From Bradyrhizobium sp. NFR13 (lineage in GTDB: Bacteria; Pseudomonadota; Alphaproteobacteria; Rhizobiales; Xanthobacteraceae): a stretch of DNA of 64,000 bases. The DNA lies in the NCBI RefSeq assembly GCF_900114605.1, contig NZ_FOTP01000002.1, positions 1,025,440 through 1,089,439 of the forward strand, given 5' to 3'. Positions within the stretch are counted from its first letter, which is position 1, and the number at the start of each line of letters is the position of its first letter. Shown here piece by piece: positions 44,963 through 54,562 of the stretch. Made by a program: the position numbers and the translations under genes. The notes beneath the pieces are model-generated. The model made no database searches. It saw only the letters and a program-made list of their open reading frames with translations, and had not been told where the DNA came from.

Positions 44963-45976
44963 ATGAAGGCAGTCGGCTACACCAAATCCCTCCCGATCGA
45001 CGCAGCTGACGCGCTGATCGATTTCGAGGCTCCGAAGCCCGACCCGACCGGTCGCGACATCCGCGTATCGGTGAAGGCGATCTCGGCCAATCCCGTCGAT
45101 TTCAAGGTGCGCAAGCGCGCAGCGCCGCCGGCCGGCGAAACCAAGATCCTCGGTTATGATGCCGCCGGCGTCGTCGATGCTGTAGGCCCCGATGTGACGA
45201 TGTTCCAGCCGGGCGACGAGGTGTTCTATGCCGGCTCGATCCAGCGTCAGGGCACCAATGCCGAGTTCCATCTGGTCGATGAGCGCATTGTCGGCCGCAA
45301 GCCCTCCTCGCTTTCCTTCGCACAGTCTGCGGCGTTGCCGCTCACCGCGATCACAGCCTGGGAACTGCTGTTCGATCGGCTCGGCGTCGCCCCCGGCAAG
45401 AGCCTCGATCCGCGCACGCTGCTCATCATCGGCGGCGCCGGCGGCGTCGGCTCGATCCTCATCCAGCTCGCGCGTCGCCTCACCGGCCTCACCGTCGTGG
45501 CAACGGCATCGCGGCCCGAGACGATCAAGTGGTGCCAGGATCTCGGCGCGCATGCGGTGATCGATCACAGCAAGCCGCTGAAAGAGCAGATCGACGCGTT
45601 GAAGCTGCCGCCGGTCTCGCTCGTCGCCAGCCTCACGGGGACGGAGCAGCACTACAAGGCGCTTGCTGATCTGATCGCACCGCAGGGCAAGCTTGGACTG
45701 ATCGACGATCCCGTTGAATTCAACATCGCCGCGTTCAAAGGCAAGGCCGTGTCGGTGCACTGGGAGTCCATGTTCACGCGATCGTCATTCCAGACACCGG
45801 ACATGATCGCGCAACATTACCTTCTCAACGACGTTGCGGATCTCATCGACAAGGGCGTGCTGCGCACGACGCTCGACAAGACCTTCGGCACTATCAACGC
45901 CGCGAATCTCAAGCGCGCGCATGCGCTGCTCGAATCCGGCAAGTCGCACGGCAAGATCGTGCTCGAAGGCTGGTGA
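44963..45976 (+). CDS. Zinc-free quinone-oxidoreductase-like MDR dehydrogenase (ZADH family)
   Basis: 337 residues from ATG at 44963 with GGAG nine bases upstream. Medium-chain reductase: GroES-like N-domain (PDPTGRDIRVSVKAISANPVDFKVR), Rossmann fold IIGGAGGVGSILIQLARRL, and no zinc-binding Cys/His set, so a NAD(P)H:quinone oxidoreductase type is likely. Paired divergently with an HxlR regulator, a common arrangement for electrophile stress. A terminator follows at 46026. Confidence 0.88.
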   Translation: MKAVGYTKSLPIDAADALIDFEAPKPDPTGRDIRVSVKAISANPVDFKVRKRAAPPAGETKILGYDAAGVVDAVGPDVTMFQPGDEVFYAGSIQRQGTNAEFHLVDERIVGRKPSSLSFAQSAALPLTAITAWELLFDRLGVAPGKSLDPRTLLIIGGAGGVGSILIQLARRLTGLTVVATASRPETIKWCQDLGAHAVIDHSKPLKEQIDALKLPPVSLVASLTGTEQHYKALADLIAPQGKLGLIDDPVEFNIAAFKGKAVSVHWESMFTRSSFQTPDMIAQHYLLNDVADLIDKGVLRTTLDKTFGTINAANLKRAHALLESGKSHGKIVLEGW

Positions 45977-46342
45977 TCACGAAACCGGCCCCGCGAAATT
46001 CGCGCCTGGAGACACCTACGACAACAGAGCGCATCCATGGATGCGCTCTTCTCACTTAATAGCTAATCCAGATAGCTAATTACATAAATCGCTTGTGATC
46101 GAAAAGCGACACCGCAGTGTCGTTCACTACAATGCGATGCGGGTTTTGCAGAACTGTCGCAAAGCGAGCCTAGGTTGCCCGCGAGCTCAACGGTAGCTCG
46201 CTTGTAAAAAATGAGGGCGGCCTCGGGCGAGAGTCTTCGGACGTTCTCTCTCACAAGATCACAAAACACAGATCCATACGCATCATCACCTGCGGAGCAA
46301 TCCGCGGGGCGTGTCGGATTTTGTCTTCTACAGGGGTACTCC
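45977..46342. other. Intergenic region before the porin, with hairpins
   Basis: 366 bases without a gene. It holds the MDR terminator (46026-46049), a perfect CGACAC/GTGTCG hairpin at 46107-46122 and two TAGCTAAT repeats near 46060-46080. No consensus PhoB box is visible, and no promoter is called. Confidence 0.5.
46026..46049 (+). terminator. Perfect palindrome, probable terminator of the MDR gene
   Basis: A perfect 12-base arm palindrome, AGAGCGCATCCA, fifty bases past the MDR stop, followed by TCTCACTTAAT. The T-run is weak. Confidence 0.6.
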
Positions 46343-47788
46343 ATGTCTTTCACGACACACAAAATCCTGGGCACGCTCGGCGTGATCGGCGCGCTGACGG
46401 CAGGCCCGGCGCATGCGCAGTCATCGAATGACGAGATCGCAGCATTGAAGGCGCAGCTCCGCGCGCTGGAAAAGAAGCTCGATAACGTTCAGAAACAGGC
46501 GAACACCACGCAAAAGCAGACGGAATCGGTCAAGCAGAATTTCGCGAATGCCAACGCCGCCATGCACAAGAAGGCCGTGCCGTTCATCGACGCGACCCTG
46601 ACGATGCCGGGCAACCGTCCGACCTTCTGCACGACAGATGGCCTGAACTGCATCGCCATCACCGGCCGTCTGCACCTCGACACCGCCGCTTATTCGTTCT
46701 CGCCGAAGTCGGCCGGCACCAGTCCGCAGAGCGTCAATGACGGCATCAATGCCCGCCGCGCCCGTCTCGGCCTGATCGGCACCTTCAACAAGGATTGGGA
46801 ATACGGCGTGATTGTCGACGCCGGTGGCACCACCGATGGCGATGTCACCCTCAACAACGCCTATGTCGCCTATAAGGGCGTCAAGGGCCTGTTGATCCAG
46901 GGTGGTTACATCGACGTCCCCTATACGCTGGACGAAGCAACCAGCTCGAACAACATCATGTTCATGGAACGCGCAGCTTCGCAGGTTCTCGCGACGAACC
47001 TTGCCGCAGGCGACAACCGCGCTGCGTTCGGTGGTCAGGTCTTCGGCGATCACTATTGGGTCGGCGCTTACGTGACCGGTCCGACGACGGGCCTGAACGT
47101 CAATCACAGCCAGCCGCAGCCGCTCGGCGCCACCTTCCGCGCTGTCGGCCTGCCGATGAACAACGAAGTTGGCACCGTCCTCGTCGGCTTCGACGCGCTG
47201 TATCTCGCCCAGACCGGTGGTGTGACCAACAACACGCTCGGCATGTCCGATCGTATCGAAGTTCGCGTCGATCCCGCAACCAACGCATTGCTCAACACCG
47301 GCACCATGAACTTCGTGAACAATGCCCGCGTGCTGAGCGGTGAAGCCGCCGTCAAGTTCGGCAGCTTCATGGCATCGGGCGAATACTTCGACTACAACAT
47401 CCAGCGCAGCAACGGTCTGTCCGACCTGAGCTTCAACGGCGGCTACGGTCAGGCCAGCTATGTCATCACCGGCGAACAGCACAAATACAGCACCTCGGCT
47501 GGTGCGTTCGGCGGCATCAACCCGGCCCGTCCGGTCAACTTCGCGACTGGCGATCTCGGCGCGTGGGAACTCGCGGTGCGCTACAGCTATGCCAGCCTGA
47601 ATGACGGCGTCATTCGCGGCGGCGAGTTGAAGAACACCACGGTCGGCGTGAACTGGTATGTGAACCAGAACATGCGCTTCATGTTCAACTGGATCCACGG
47701 CACCGTCGACAAGTTCGCCGTCAACAGCAACGTGAACACCGGCGCTGACTACGACGTCTTTGCGATGCGCACCCAGGTGGCCTTCTAA
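46343..47788 (+). CDS. Outer-membrane porin, OprP/OprO (Porin_O_P)-like
   Basis: 481 residues. Signal peptide (ALTAGPAHAQ), then a short coiled coil (about 26-65, EIAALKAQLRALEKKLDNVQKQ), and a barrel rich in Gly, Tyr and Asn beta-strands, ending with Phe (TQVAF), the outer-membrane insertion signature. Such porins have trimerisation coiled coils at the N-terminus. Phosphate or other anions are possible substrates, but selectivity residues cannot be assigned. GGGG precedes ATG at 46343. Terminator at 47868. Confidence 0.82.
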   Translation: MSFTTHKILGTLGVIGALTAGPAHAQSSNDEIAALKAQLRALEKKLDNVQKQANTTQKQTESVKQNFANANAAMHKKAVPFIDATLTMPGNRPTFCTTDGLNCIAITGRLHLDTAAYSFSPKSAGTSPQSVNDGINARRARLGLIGTFNKDWEYGVIVDAGGTTDGDVTLNNAYVAYKGVKGLLIQGGYIDVPYTLDEATSSNNIMFMERAASQVLATNLAAGDNRAAFGGQVFGDHYWVGAYVTGPTTGLNVNHSQPQPLGATFRAVGLPMNNEVGTVLVGFDALYLAQTGGVTNNTLGMSDRIEVRVDPATNALLNTGTMNFVNNARVLSGEAAVKFGSFMASGEYFDYNIQRSNGLSDLSFNGGYGQASYVITGEQHKYSTSAGAFGGINPARPVNFATGDLGAWELAVRYSYASLNDGVIRGGELKNTTVGVNWYVNQNMRFMFNWIHGTVDKFAVNSNVNTGADYDVFAMRTQVAF

Positions 47789-47867
47789 GCGCAACCTTTC
47801 AGGCGCAGAACGCTTCTGTAATCCTCCAAGGTTCGGGGCTGAATGCCCACGGTCCCACAACGAACAA

Positions 47868-47889
47868 AGGCGGCGCTTCGGCGCCGCCT
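47868..47889 (+). terminator. Hairpin terminator after porin
   Basis: A nine-base stem AGGCGGCGC with TTCG loop and its complement is followed by TCCTCGTTT; UUCG-type loop adds stability. Confidence 0.75.
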
Positions 47890-47911
47890 TCCTCGTTTGC
47901 GAAGCCTATGC

Positions 47912-48706
47912 TTACGCGATGGTCTGTACGATCCCGCCTTCCGCACGCAGCGCCGCGCCGTTGGTCACCGATGCTTCCTTCGACGAGACATAGACCACCA
48001 TATTGGCGATCTCATCGACGGTGGCGAAACGCTGGATCAGCGATGTCGAACGATGCTGCTTGACGAAATTGGAAGCCGCCTCCTCGACCGATTGTCCGTT
48101 CTGCTTGGCGAGATCCTTGACGAAAGTCTCGACGCCTTCCGACATGGTCGGTCCGGGAAGCACGGAGTTGACCGTCACCGCGGTGCCCTTTGTCAGCTCG
48201 GCCAGGCCGCGCGAGATAGCGAGCTGCGCCGTCTTGGTCATGCCGTAGTGAATCATCTCGCCGGGAATATTCAGTCCGGACTCCGATGAGATGAAAACGA
48301 TGCGGCCCCAATTGCGCTTCAGCATGCCCTGCATATAGGCGCGCGAAAGACGGATGCCTGACATCACATTGACCTCGAAGAAGCGCGTCCAGTCCTCATC
48401 GGGAATATCGAAGAAGCCCTTGGGCTCGAAGATACCGGCATTGTTGATGAGAATATCGACCTCCGGCAGCGCGGAGGCCAATGCCTTGCACCCCTCTGCC
48501 GTCGAGACGTCCGCCGCGACGCCCTTCACTTTCGCACCTGGCACGGCCTTGGTGATCGCGGCAATGGCAGCGTCCACCTTGCCCTGACTGCGACCGTTGA
48601 CGACGACCTCGGCCCCGGTTGCTGCAAGCCCTTTGGCGATGGCGTGGCCAATGCCCGAGGTCGAGCCTGTGACCAGCGCCGTCTTCCCCGTCAGATCGAT
48701 TTTCAT
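47912..48706 (-). CDS. Short-chain dehydrogenase/reductase (SDR)
   Basis: 264 residues from ATG at 48706 with CGGAGC upstream. NAD(P) motif TGSTSGIG (TGxxxGIG) and catalytic YGMTK (YxxxK), plus NNAG. The sequence resembles the 3-ketoacyl reductase branch. Substrate unknown. The longer frame to 48805 begins within the ribosomal terminator and is rejected. Confidence 0.88.
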   Translation of the reverse strand: MKIDLTGKTALVTGSTSGIGHAIAKGLAATGAEVVVNGRSQGKVDAAIAAITKAVPGAKVKGVAADVSTAEGCKALASALPEVDILINNAGIFEPKGFFDIPDEDWTRFFEVNVMSGIRLSRAYMQGMLKRNWGRIVFISSESGLNIPGEMIHYGMTKTAQLAISRGLAELTKGTAVTVNSVLPGPTMSEGVETFVKDLAKQNGQSVEEAASNFVKQHRSTSLIQRFATVDEIANMVVYVSSKEASVTNGAALRAEGGIVQTIA

Positions 48707-48786
48707 ATCCGTGCTCCGTTTGAATGAAGGAGCTGATATCGGAACGCCGATTGAAAGATGCAACTGCATCCAAACGACGAAAGCAC

Positions 48787-48818
48787 AACAAAAAAAGCGG
48801 CGCACGAGGCGCCGCTTT
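48787..48818 (-). terminator. Terminator of the ribosomal superoperon
   Basis: On the minus strand a 10-base perfect stem (AAAGCGGCGC with inverse) and 5-base loop is followed directly by TTTTTTTG. It lies 24 bases past rplQ, the last gene, and is the only clear terminator in the 15 kb ribosomal block. Confidence 0.93.
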
Positions 48819-48841
48819 CCGAAATTCTGATGTGAAGTGGC

Positions 48842-49255
48842 TTACGCCGCTTCGGACGCGCCCTGCACCGGACCCGAATCCTTGCCCTTGGCGTCTTCGT
48901 CGCGATCGACGAATTCGATCAGCGCCATCGGGGCGTTGTCGCCATAGCGGAAGCCGGCCTTGATGATGCGGGTGTAGCCACCCTGACGGTCAGCGTAGCG
49001 CTTGGCCAGCACGTCGAACAGCTTGCGGACCTGATCCTGGTCGCGCATCTCGCTGATGGCCTGGCGACGCTTGTCGAGGCCGCCCTTCTTGCCGAGGGTG
49101 ACGAGTTTCTCCACGATCGGGCGGAGCTCCTTGGCCTTCGGAAGCGTGGTGATGATCTGCTCGTGCTTGATCAGCGACGCGCACATGTTGGCGAACATCG
49201 CCTTGCGATGTTCTGCGGTGCGGTTGAGCTTACGATGAACCTTGCCGTGACGCAT
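48842..49255 (-). CDS. rplQ: 50S ribosomal protein L17
   Basis: 137 residues with the L17 core [24 protein letters not shown] and a C-terminal acidic/Lys tail ([21 protein letters not shown]). L17 lies near the peptide-exit side of the large subunit. Last gene of the alpha operon, 122 bases after rpoA. Confidence 0.97.
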   Translation of the reverse strand: MRHGKVHRKLNRTAEHRKAMFANMCASLIKHEQIITTLPKAKELRPIVEKLVTLGKKGGLDKRRQAISEMRDQDQVRKLFDVLAKRYADRQGGYTRIIKAGFRYGDNAPMALIEFVDRDEDAKGKDSGPVQGASEAA

Positions 49256-49377
49256 TGAAGTAATCCTTGATTTCAGTTTGCCGCGACGGTTCGTCGGACA
49301 TCATGTTGCAGGTGGGCTGCCTGCGTTCGCCCAAGGCGTCGGCCGGGTATGTCACCCGGCCATCGCCTATCGTTTGC

Positions 49378-50409
49378 TTAGTAGTGGTCTTCGAAGCGCT
49401 TGGCCAACTCGTCGATATTCTCCGGCGGCCAACCGGGCACTTCCATGCCGAGGTGCAGACCCATCTGGGCGAGCACTTCCTTGATCTCGTTCAGCGACTT
49501 GCGGCCAAAGTTCGGAGTGCGGAGCATTTCTGCTTCCGACTTCTGAACGAGGTCGCCGATGTAAACGATGTTGTCGTTCTTCAGGCAGTTTGCCGAACGC
49601 ACCGAGAGCTCGAGCTCGTCGACCTTCTTGAGGAAAGCCGGGTTGAAAGCGAGATCCGGGATGACTTCCTGAGCAACTTCCTTGCGGGGCTCTTCGAAGT
49701 TCACGAACACGTTGAGCTGGTCCTGCAGGATGCGCGCGGCATAAGCGACCGCGTCATCCGGCGTCAGCGCGCCGTTGGTCTCGATGGTCATCGTCAGCTT
49801 GTCGTAATCGAGGATTTGGCCCTCGCGGGTGTTCTCGACCTTGTACGACACCTTGCGAACCGGCGAGTACAGGCTGTCGATCGGGATCAGGCCGATCGGC
49901 GCGTCTTCCGGACGGTTATGCTCGGCAGCGACATAGCCCTTGCCGCCGGCAACGGTGAATTCCATGCGGATCTCCGCGCCCTCGTCGAGGGTGCAGATCT
50001 GCAGGTCGGGATTGAGAACGGTCACGTCGCCGACAGTCTGAATGTCGCCGGCGGTCACGACGCCCGGGCCCTGCTTCTTCACGACCATGCGCTTCGGGCC
50101 TTCGCCCAGCATCTTGATCGAGATGTCCTTCACGTTCAGCACGATGTCGGTGACGTCTTCACGCACGCCGGCAATCGAGGAGAATTCATGCAGCACGCCG
50201 TCGATGTGCACCGACTGCACGGCAGCGCCCTGCAGCGAGGACAGCAGGATGCGGCGGAGTGCGTTACCGAGGGTCTGGCCGAAACCACGCTCAAGCGGTT
50301 CGGCGACCAGGGTCGCAAAACGGGTTGGATCGCTGCCAGGGGTTACCTGCAGCTTGTTCGGCCGGATAAGTTCTTGCCAATTTTTCTGGATCGTCACTGT
50401 GTCACCCAT
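49378..50409 (-). CDS. rpoA: RNA polymerase alpha subunit
   Basis: 343 residues. Alpha-NTD (assembly, about 1-235) begins [16 protein letters not shown]; alpha-CTD (about 260-343) has the UP-element and activator-contacting helix-hairpin-helix with [36 protein letters not shown]. Position after rpsK and before rplQ is the usual one. Confidence 0.97.
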   Translation of the reverse strand: MGDTVTIQKNWQELIRPNKLQVTPGSDPTRFATLVAEPLERGFGQTLGNALRRILLSSLQGAAVQSVHIDGVLHEFSSIAGVREDVTDIVLNVKDISIKMLGEGPKRMVVKKQGPGVVTAGDIQTVGDVTVLNPDLQICTLDEGAEIRMEFTVAGGKGYVAAEHNRPEDAPIGLIPIDSLYSPVRKVSYKVENTREGQILDYDKLTMTIETNGALTPDDAVAYAARILQDQLNVFVNFEEPRKEVAQEVIPDLAFNPAFLKKVDELELSVRSANCLKNDNIVYIGDLVQKSEAEMLRTPNFGRKSLNEIKEVLAQMGLHLGMEVPGWPPENIDELAKRFEDHY

Positions 50410-50508
50410 GCCATCAAACTCACTGGCGTTGGAGATCGCGGATCAGTCCGCGTAAGTCGCATCGCAAAAGTGATCGCGGGCAGCCGAGCCACCCGCGATC
50501 AAAAAGTA

Positions 50509-50898
50509 TCAAACGCGCCGACGCTTGCGCGGGCGGCAACCGTTATGCGGGATCGAGGTCACGTCGCGGATCGAGGTGACCGTGAAGCCCGCGGCCTGCA
50601 GAGCGCGGAGAGCCGATTCACGACCCGAACCCGGACCGCCGACTTCGACTTCCAGCGTGCGCATGCCGTGTTCCTGCGCCTTCTTCGACACGTCTTCAGC
50701 AGCAACCTGCGCTGCATACGGGGTCGACTTGCGCGAACCCTTGAAGCCCATCGTGCCAGCCGACGACCAGGCAATCGTGTTGCCCTGCGCGTCGGTGATG
50801 GTGATGGTCGTGTTGTTGAACGACGAATTCACATGCGCGATGCCCGATGCAATGTTCTTGCGCTCGCGGCGGCGAATACGTCCGGCTTCCTTTGCCAT
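50509..50898 (-). CDS. rpsK: 30S ribosomal protein S11
   Basis: 129 residues. The ATG at 50898 begins [15 protein letters not shown]; the frame extends eight codons further to 50922. Contains [18 protein letters not shown] and the C-terminal [13 protein letters not shown]11 sits on the platform contacting the Shine-Dalgarno helix. Confidence 0.96.
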   Translation of the reverse strand: MAKEAGRIRRRERKNIASGIAHVNSSFNNTTITITDAQGNTIAWSSAGTMGFKGSRKSTPYAAQVAAEDVSKKAQEHGMRTLEVEVGGPGSGRESALRALQAAGFTVTSIRDVTSIPHNGCRPRKRRRV

Positions 50899-51005
50899 CT
50901 CTAACCTTTCTGAGGATCTCAACGCCGCCGTAATGCCAGCGGCTACACCAAAAATAATTGCAGAAGCGGACGGTTATCCGCTTCCGCAAACTCGTATTCG
51001 AAAGC

Positions 51006-51374
51006 TTACTTCTTCTTGCCGGCGATCGACTTGGCCGGACCCTTGCGGGTGCGCGCATTGGTATGTGTGCGCTGGCCACGAACCGGCAGACCGCGACGAT
51101 GACGCAGGCCGCGATAGCAGCCGAGGTCCATCAGACGCTTGATGTTCATGCCCGTCTCACGACGGAGATCGCCCTCGACCAGATAGTCACGGTCGATGAC
51201 TTCGCGGATCTGCAGAACTTCCGCGTCGCTGAGCTGATTGACGCGACGTTCCGGAGTGATCTTCACCTTCTCGATGATATCGGCCGCGTTCTTCTGGCCG
51301 ATGCCGTGAATGTACTGCAGCGCGATCAGCACGCGCTTATTGGTCGGGATGTTTACACCGGCGATACGGGCCAC
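51006..51374 (-). CDS. rpsM: 30S ribosomal protein S13
   Basis: 122 residues with [15 protein letters not shown] and the [20 protein letters not shown] tail that reaches the P-site tRNA. First gene of the alpha operon proper, preceded by a candidate promoter at 51519-51547. Confidence 0.97.
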   Translation of the reverse strand: MARIAGVNIPTNKRVLIALQYIHGIGQKNAADIIEKVKITPERRVNQLSDAEVLQIREVIDRDYLVEGDLRRETGMNIKRLMDLGCYRGLRHRRGLPVRGQRTHTNARTRKGPAKSIAGKKK

Positions 51375-51518
51375 AACTTCTCTCCTGTCACCAGTCCATC
51401 ACGAACCGGTATTATCATCATTTGTCGGGCGGGCATTCACAAACGCGAACACGACGCCCGTCCCCTGGATTTCAGTGGGGCCCGGCATCGTTGGAATCTT
51501 CCGACTGGATGAGGGCCT

Positions 51519-51547
51519 TATTAAAGTATTCGACTTCGTTTCGTCAA
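51519..51547 (-). promoter_or_regulatory. Candidate internal promoter ahead of rpsM
   Basis: On the minus strand TTGACG (51542-51547) and TTAATA (51519-51524) are separated by 17 bases, located immediately downstream of the adk stop (51554). It leaves a leader of about 135 bases before rpsM and could give independent transcription of rpsM-rpsK-rpoA-rplQ. Confidence 0.5.
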
Positions 51548-51553
51548 CCTGCT

Positions 51554-52483
51554 CTAGCGTTTGGCGCGCTTTTTGCCGACCTTCTTGGCCACTTTACCGA
51601 CCTTCTTGGCTGGCTTTTTGGCCGACTTGCTGGTTTTGGCCCTTGAAGCGGATTTTACAGCCTTTTTGGCCGCTTTTACCGCCTTTTTGACCGTTTTCTT
51701 GACAGTCTTCTTCACGGCCTTCTTGGCCGCCTTTGCCTTCTTGGCGGCCTTTACCGGCGCCTTCTTGGCCTTCTTCACTGCCTTCGCGGCTTTTTTGGCC
51801 GATTTGGCTGCCTTCTTGGCCGGAGCTGATCCACGCTTGGCGGCAGCGGCCTTCTTGGCGGGCTTGCGGGCCGGCTTCTTCGCCGACTCATCGGCAGCGA
51901 GAATCGCTGCCAGCACGCGGTTGATCTCAGCCGTTACCTCTTCGATGGTCATCATGCCATCGATGGTCACCAGCTTCCGCTTTTCCGAATAGTAATGGAC
52001 CAGCGGCTCAGTCGAAGTGCGGTAGCTCGCCAGGCGCTTCGACAGCACTTCCGGCGTATCATCGATGCGCACGGTCTCGCCGCGCTCCATCATCTGCGCG
52101 ACACGGGCTTCGACACGCTGCAACAGCGCGCTCTCGTTGACGCGGAGTTCAACGGCAGCATCGAGATGAAGCCCCTTGGACTTCAGCAGTGCATCCAGCG
52201 CTTCGGCCTGCGGCACGGTGCGCGGGAAGCCGTCGAGGATGAAGCCATTGGCGGCATCCGGCAGCTCGATGCGATCCGAGATGATCCCGATCACCACGTC
52301 ATCCGGCACCAGACCGCCAGCGGCCATGATGTCCTTGGCCTTGAGGCCAACTTCGGTCTCGGCGGCCACGGCAGCACGCAGCATGTCACCGGTGGAAAGC
52401 TGAACGATGTTGTGACGCTCAACAAGACGATGTGCCTGAGTTCCCTTGCCCGCCCCCGGCGGCCCGAGAAGAATCAACCTCAT
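51554..52483 (-). CDS. adk: Adenylate kinase with a long lysine-rich histone-H1-like C-terminal tail
   Basis: 309 residues. Residues 1-198 are a normal short-lid adenylate kinase: P-loop GPPGAGKGT (7-15), TGDMLR, FILDGFPRT and the lid Arg/Asp residues, lacking the zinc lid. It interconverts AMP plus ATP and two ADP. From residue 199 to 309 is a tail of Ala, Lys and Pro, about 44 lysines in the last 109 residues, in patterns such as AKKAAK and VKKTVKK, ending KKVGKKRAKR. Such tails resemble histone H1 and bacterial Hc1/AlgP-like proteins that bind nucleic acid. ATGA overlap with secY (52480-52483). Tail is in frame, ahead of a proper stop; not a frameshift artefact by sight. Confidence 0.94.
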   Translation of the reverse strand: MRLILLGPPGAGKGTQAHRLVERHNIVQLSTGDMLRAAVAAETEVGLKAKDIMAAGGLVPDDVVIGIISDRIELPDAANGFILDGFPRTVPQAEALDALLKSKGLHLDAAVELRVNESALLQRVEARVAQMMERGETVRIDDTPEVLSKRLASYRTSTEPLVHYYSEKRKLVTIDGMMTIEEVTAEINRVLAAILAADESAKKPARKPAKKAAAAKRGSAPAKKAAKSAKKAAKAVKKAKKAPVKAAKKAKAAKKAVKKTVKKTVKKAVKAAKKAVKSASRAKTSKSAKKPAKKVGKVAKKVGKKRAKR

Positions 52484-53811
52484 TTGCGCCGGCCCCTCAG
52501 CTTCGACTTGCGGATCAAACCTTCATACTGGTGCGCCAGCAGATAGCCCTGCACCTGCGCCACAGTGTCCATGGTGACACTGACCACGATCAGCAGCGAG
52601 GTGCCGCCGAAGTAGAACGGCACTGACGCATAGGAAATCAGGATCTCGGGAATCAAGCAGACCACAGCGAGATAGGCAGCGCCGAGCACGGTGATACGCG
52701 AGAGCACATAGTCGATGTATTCTGCAGTCCGCTCACCCGGGCGAATGCCTGGGATGAAGCCACCATGCTTCTTCAGATTGTCGGCGGTCTCGGTCGGGTT
52801 GAACACGATCGCCGTATAGAAGAACGCGAAGAACACGATCAGCGACACGTAGAAGATCAGGAACAGCGGACGGCCGTGGCTGAGCTGCGTGGTCAGCCAC
52901 TGGAACCATTCCGGCCCCTTGCCTGCGTTGAAGCTCGCGATAGTCGCCGGCAGCAACAGCAGCGACGATGCGAAGATCGGCGGGATAACGCCCGACGTGT
53001 TGAGCTTCAGCGGCAGATGCGAGGACTGGCCTTCGAACATCTTGTTGCCGACCTGGCGCTTCGGATACTGGATCAGCAGCCGACGCTGGGCACGCTCCAT
53101 GAACACGATGAAGGCGATCACGACGACGGCCATCACGATCACGACCAGGATCAGGCCGGTCGACAGAGCGCCCTGACGGCCCAGTTCGAGCATGTTGGCA
53201 ATCGCCGACGGAAGCTCCGCCACGATGCCGGCCAAAATGATCAGCGAGATGCCGTTGCCGATGCCACGGGACGTGATCTGCTCACCCAGCCACATCAGGA
53301 ACATCGTGCCGCCGGTCAGCGTGACCGAGGTAGAGATCAGGAAGAACATGCCGGGTTCGCTGACGACATTGCCGGCGCCCTGCAGGCCCGCCGCAATGGC
53401 GTAGGACTGGAACGCGGCCAGGATGACAGTCAGGTAACGGGTGTACTGGTTCAGCGTCTTGCGGCCCGCCTCGCCCTCTTTCTTGAGAGCTTCGAGCTGG
53501 GACGACACGGTGGTCAGCAGCTGAATGATGATCGATGCCGAGATATACGGCATGATGTTCAGCGCAAAAATCGCCATGCGATTGATGCCGCCGCCCGCGA
53601 ACATGTTGAACATGCCGAGGATGCCGCCGGCCTGCTGCTTGAACACCTGTTCCCATGCGGCCGGATCGATGCCGGGCAGCGGAATATAGGTGCCGAGCCG
53701 ATAAACAAGCAGCGCACCCAGTGTGAACCAGATGCGCTTCTTCAGTTCATCGGCCTTGCCGAGGGCCGAAAAGTTGAGGTTTGCTGCTAATTGCTCTGCT
53801 GCAGAGACCAT
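52480..53811 (-). CDS. secY: SecY, protein-conducting channel subunit of the Sec translocon
   Basis: 443 residues with ten membrane segments. Typical: plug and helix 2 region near IPLPGIDPAAWEQVF, the cytoplasmic loop residues VWFGQQITSRGIGNGISLIIL-like (here GEQITSRGIGNGISLIILAGI) and FYTAIVFNPTETADNLKKHGGFIPGIRPGERT. Forms the channel with SecE and SecG. Lies between rplO and adk. A perfect hairpin occupies its leader (53843-53866). Confidence 0.96.
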   Translation of the reverse strand: MVSAAEQLAANLNFSALGKADELKKRIWFTLGALLVYRLGTYIPLPGIDPAAWEQVFKQQAGGILGMFNMFAGGGINRMAIFALNIMPYISASIIIQLLTTVSSQLEALKKEGEAGRKTLNQYTRYLTVILAAFQSYAIAAGLQGAGNVVSEPGMFFLISTSVTLTGGTMFLMWLGEQITSRGIGNGISLIILAGIVAELPSAIANMLELGRQGALSTGLILVVIVMAVVVIAFIVFMERAQRRLLIQYPKRQVGNKMFEGQSSHLPLKLNTSGVIPPIFASSLLLLPATIASFNAGKGPEWFQWLTTQLSHGRPLFLIFYVSLIVFFAFFYTAIVFNPTETADNLKKHGGFIPGIRPGERTAEYIDYVLSRITVLGAAYLAVVCLIPEILISYASVPFYFGGTSLLIVVSVTMDTVAQVQGYLLAHQYEGLIRKSKLRGRRK

Positions 53812-53842
53812 GTTTGGCTTTCTCCCGCGCCCCTTTCGCCAT

Positions 53843-53866
53843 CATGCCCCGAAAGAGCGGGGCATG
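53843..53866 (-). other. Perfect hairpin in the secY leader
   Basis: Nine-base arms CATGCCCCG and CGGGGCATG around a 6-base loop, 32 bases upstream of the secY ATG. No T-run follows on the minus strand, so it is not a terminator; it may tune secY translation or mark RNA processing. Confidence 0.55.
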
Positions 53867-53961
53867 CAGCGGAGGCCGGACATTATTTGGTGCTCGGCAT
53901 TGATAAAATCTACTGCCACATCACGCAAGGCCGCCCACAGACGCAGGCGATGCCGCAGATG

Positions 53962-54447
53962 TTACGCAGCTTCGCCGTCGGCCTTCTTCGGCGCAATGAT
54001 CTTCACCGAACCGCCGGCCTTCTCGATGGCTTCGATCGCCGTCTTGGTGGCGCCGTGCACTTCGATGTTGATCTTGGCCTTGATCTCGCCACGGCCGAGA
54101 ACACGCACACCGGCCTTCGAGCGGCGCAGAACGCCAGCCTTCACCAGCGATTCAGCGTTGATCACGGCCTTGATGTCGATGGTCTTCGCATCGATCGCGT
54201 CCTGGAGGCGGTCCAGGTTGATCTCGGCGTAGTCGACGCGGAAGATGTTGTTGAAGCCGCGCTTCGGCAGACGACGATGCAACGGCATCTGGCCGCCCTC
54301 GAAGCCCTTGATGCGGACGCCCGAACGTGCGGTTTGGCCCTTGCCGCCGCGGCCCGAGGTCTTGCCCTTGCCGGAGCCGATGCCACGGCCGACGCGCATA
54401 CGCTTCTTACGGGAGCCGGCGTTATCGGCGATATCGCTGAGCTTCAT
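53962..54447 (-). CDS. rplO: 50S ribosomal protein L15
   Basis: 161 residues with [34 protein letters not shown] and the globular part [18 protein letters not shown]. An early-intermediate assembly protein of the large subunit. Between rpmD and secY. Confidence 0.97.
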   Translation of the reverse strand: MKLSDIADNAGSRKKRMRVGRGIGSGKGKTSGRGGKGQTARSGVRIKGFEGGQMPLHRRLPKRGFNNIFRVDYAEINLDRLQDAIDAKTIDIKAVINAESLVKAGVLRRSKAGVRVLGRGEIKAKINIEVHGATKTAIEAIEKAGGSVKIIAPKKADGEAA

Positions 54448-54562
54448 CGTTCTTTTCCCTGTTTCGCCCTGTCTTCCCGAGGCTTACCGGCAGATCCGGA
54501 CCTCGAAGGTCAACAGTGTCATTCCTGCGGCAACCTGGCGGCCACAGTGAGACGACGTGAAC

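Noticed and set aside
45977..46342. PhoB box upstream of the OprP-like porin
   Set aside because: No paired CTGTCAT direct repeats at 11-base spacing could be found, so phosphate control is not claimed.
49267..50904. A 545-codon plus-strand frame opposite rpoA and rpsK
   Set aside because: It spans two ribosomal-operon genes on the other strand and lacks any recognised domain or ribosome-binding site.
51557..51889. Repetitive lysine codons at the end of adk as a possible frameshift or mis-assembly
   Set aside because: The frame stays open to a normal stop, codon choice is consistent and the following promoter and genes are intact.
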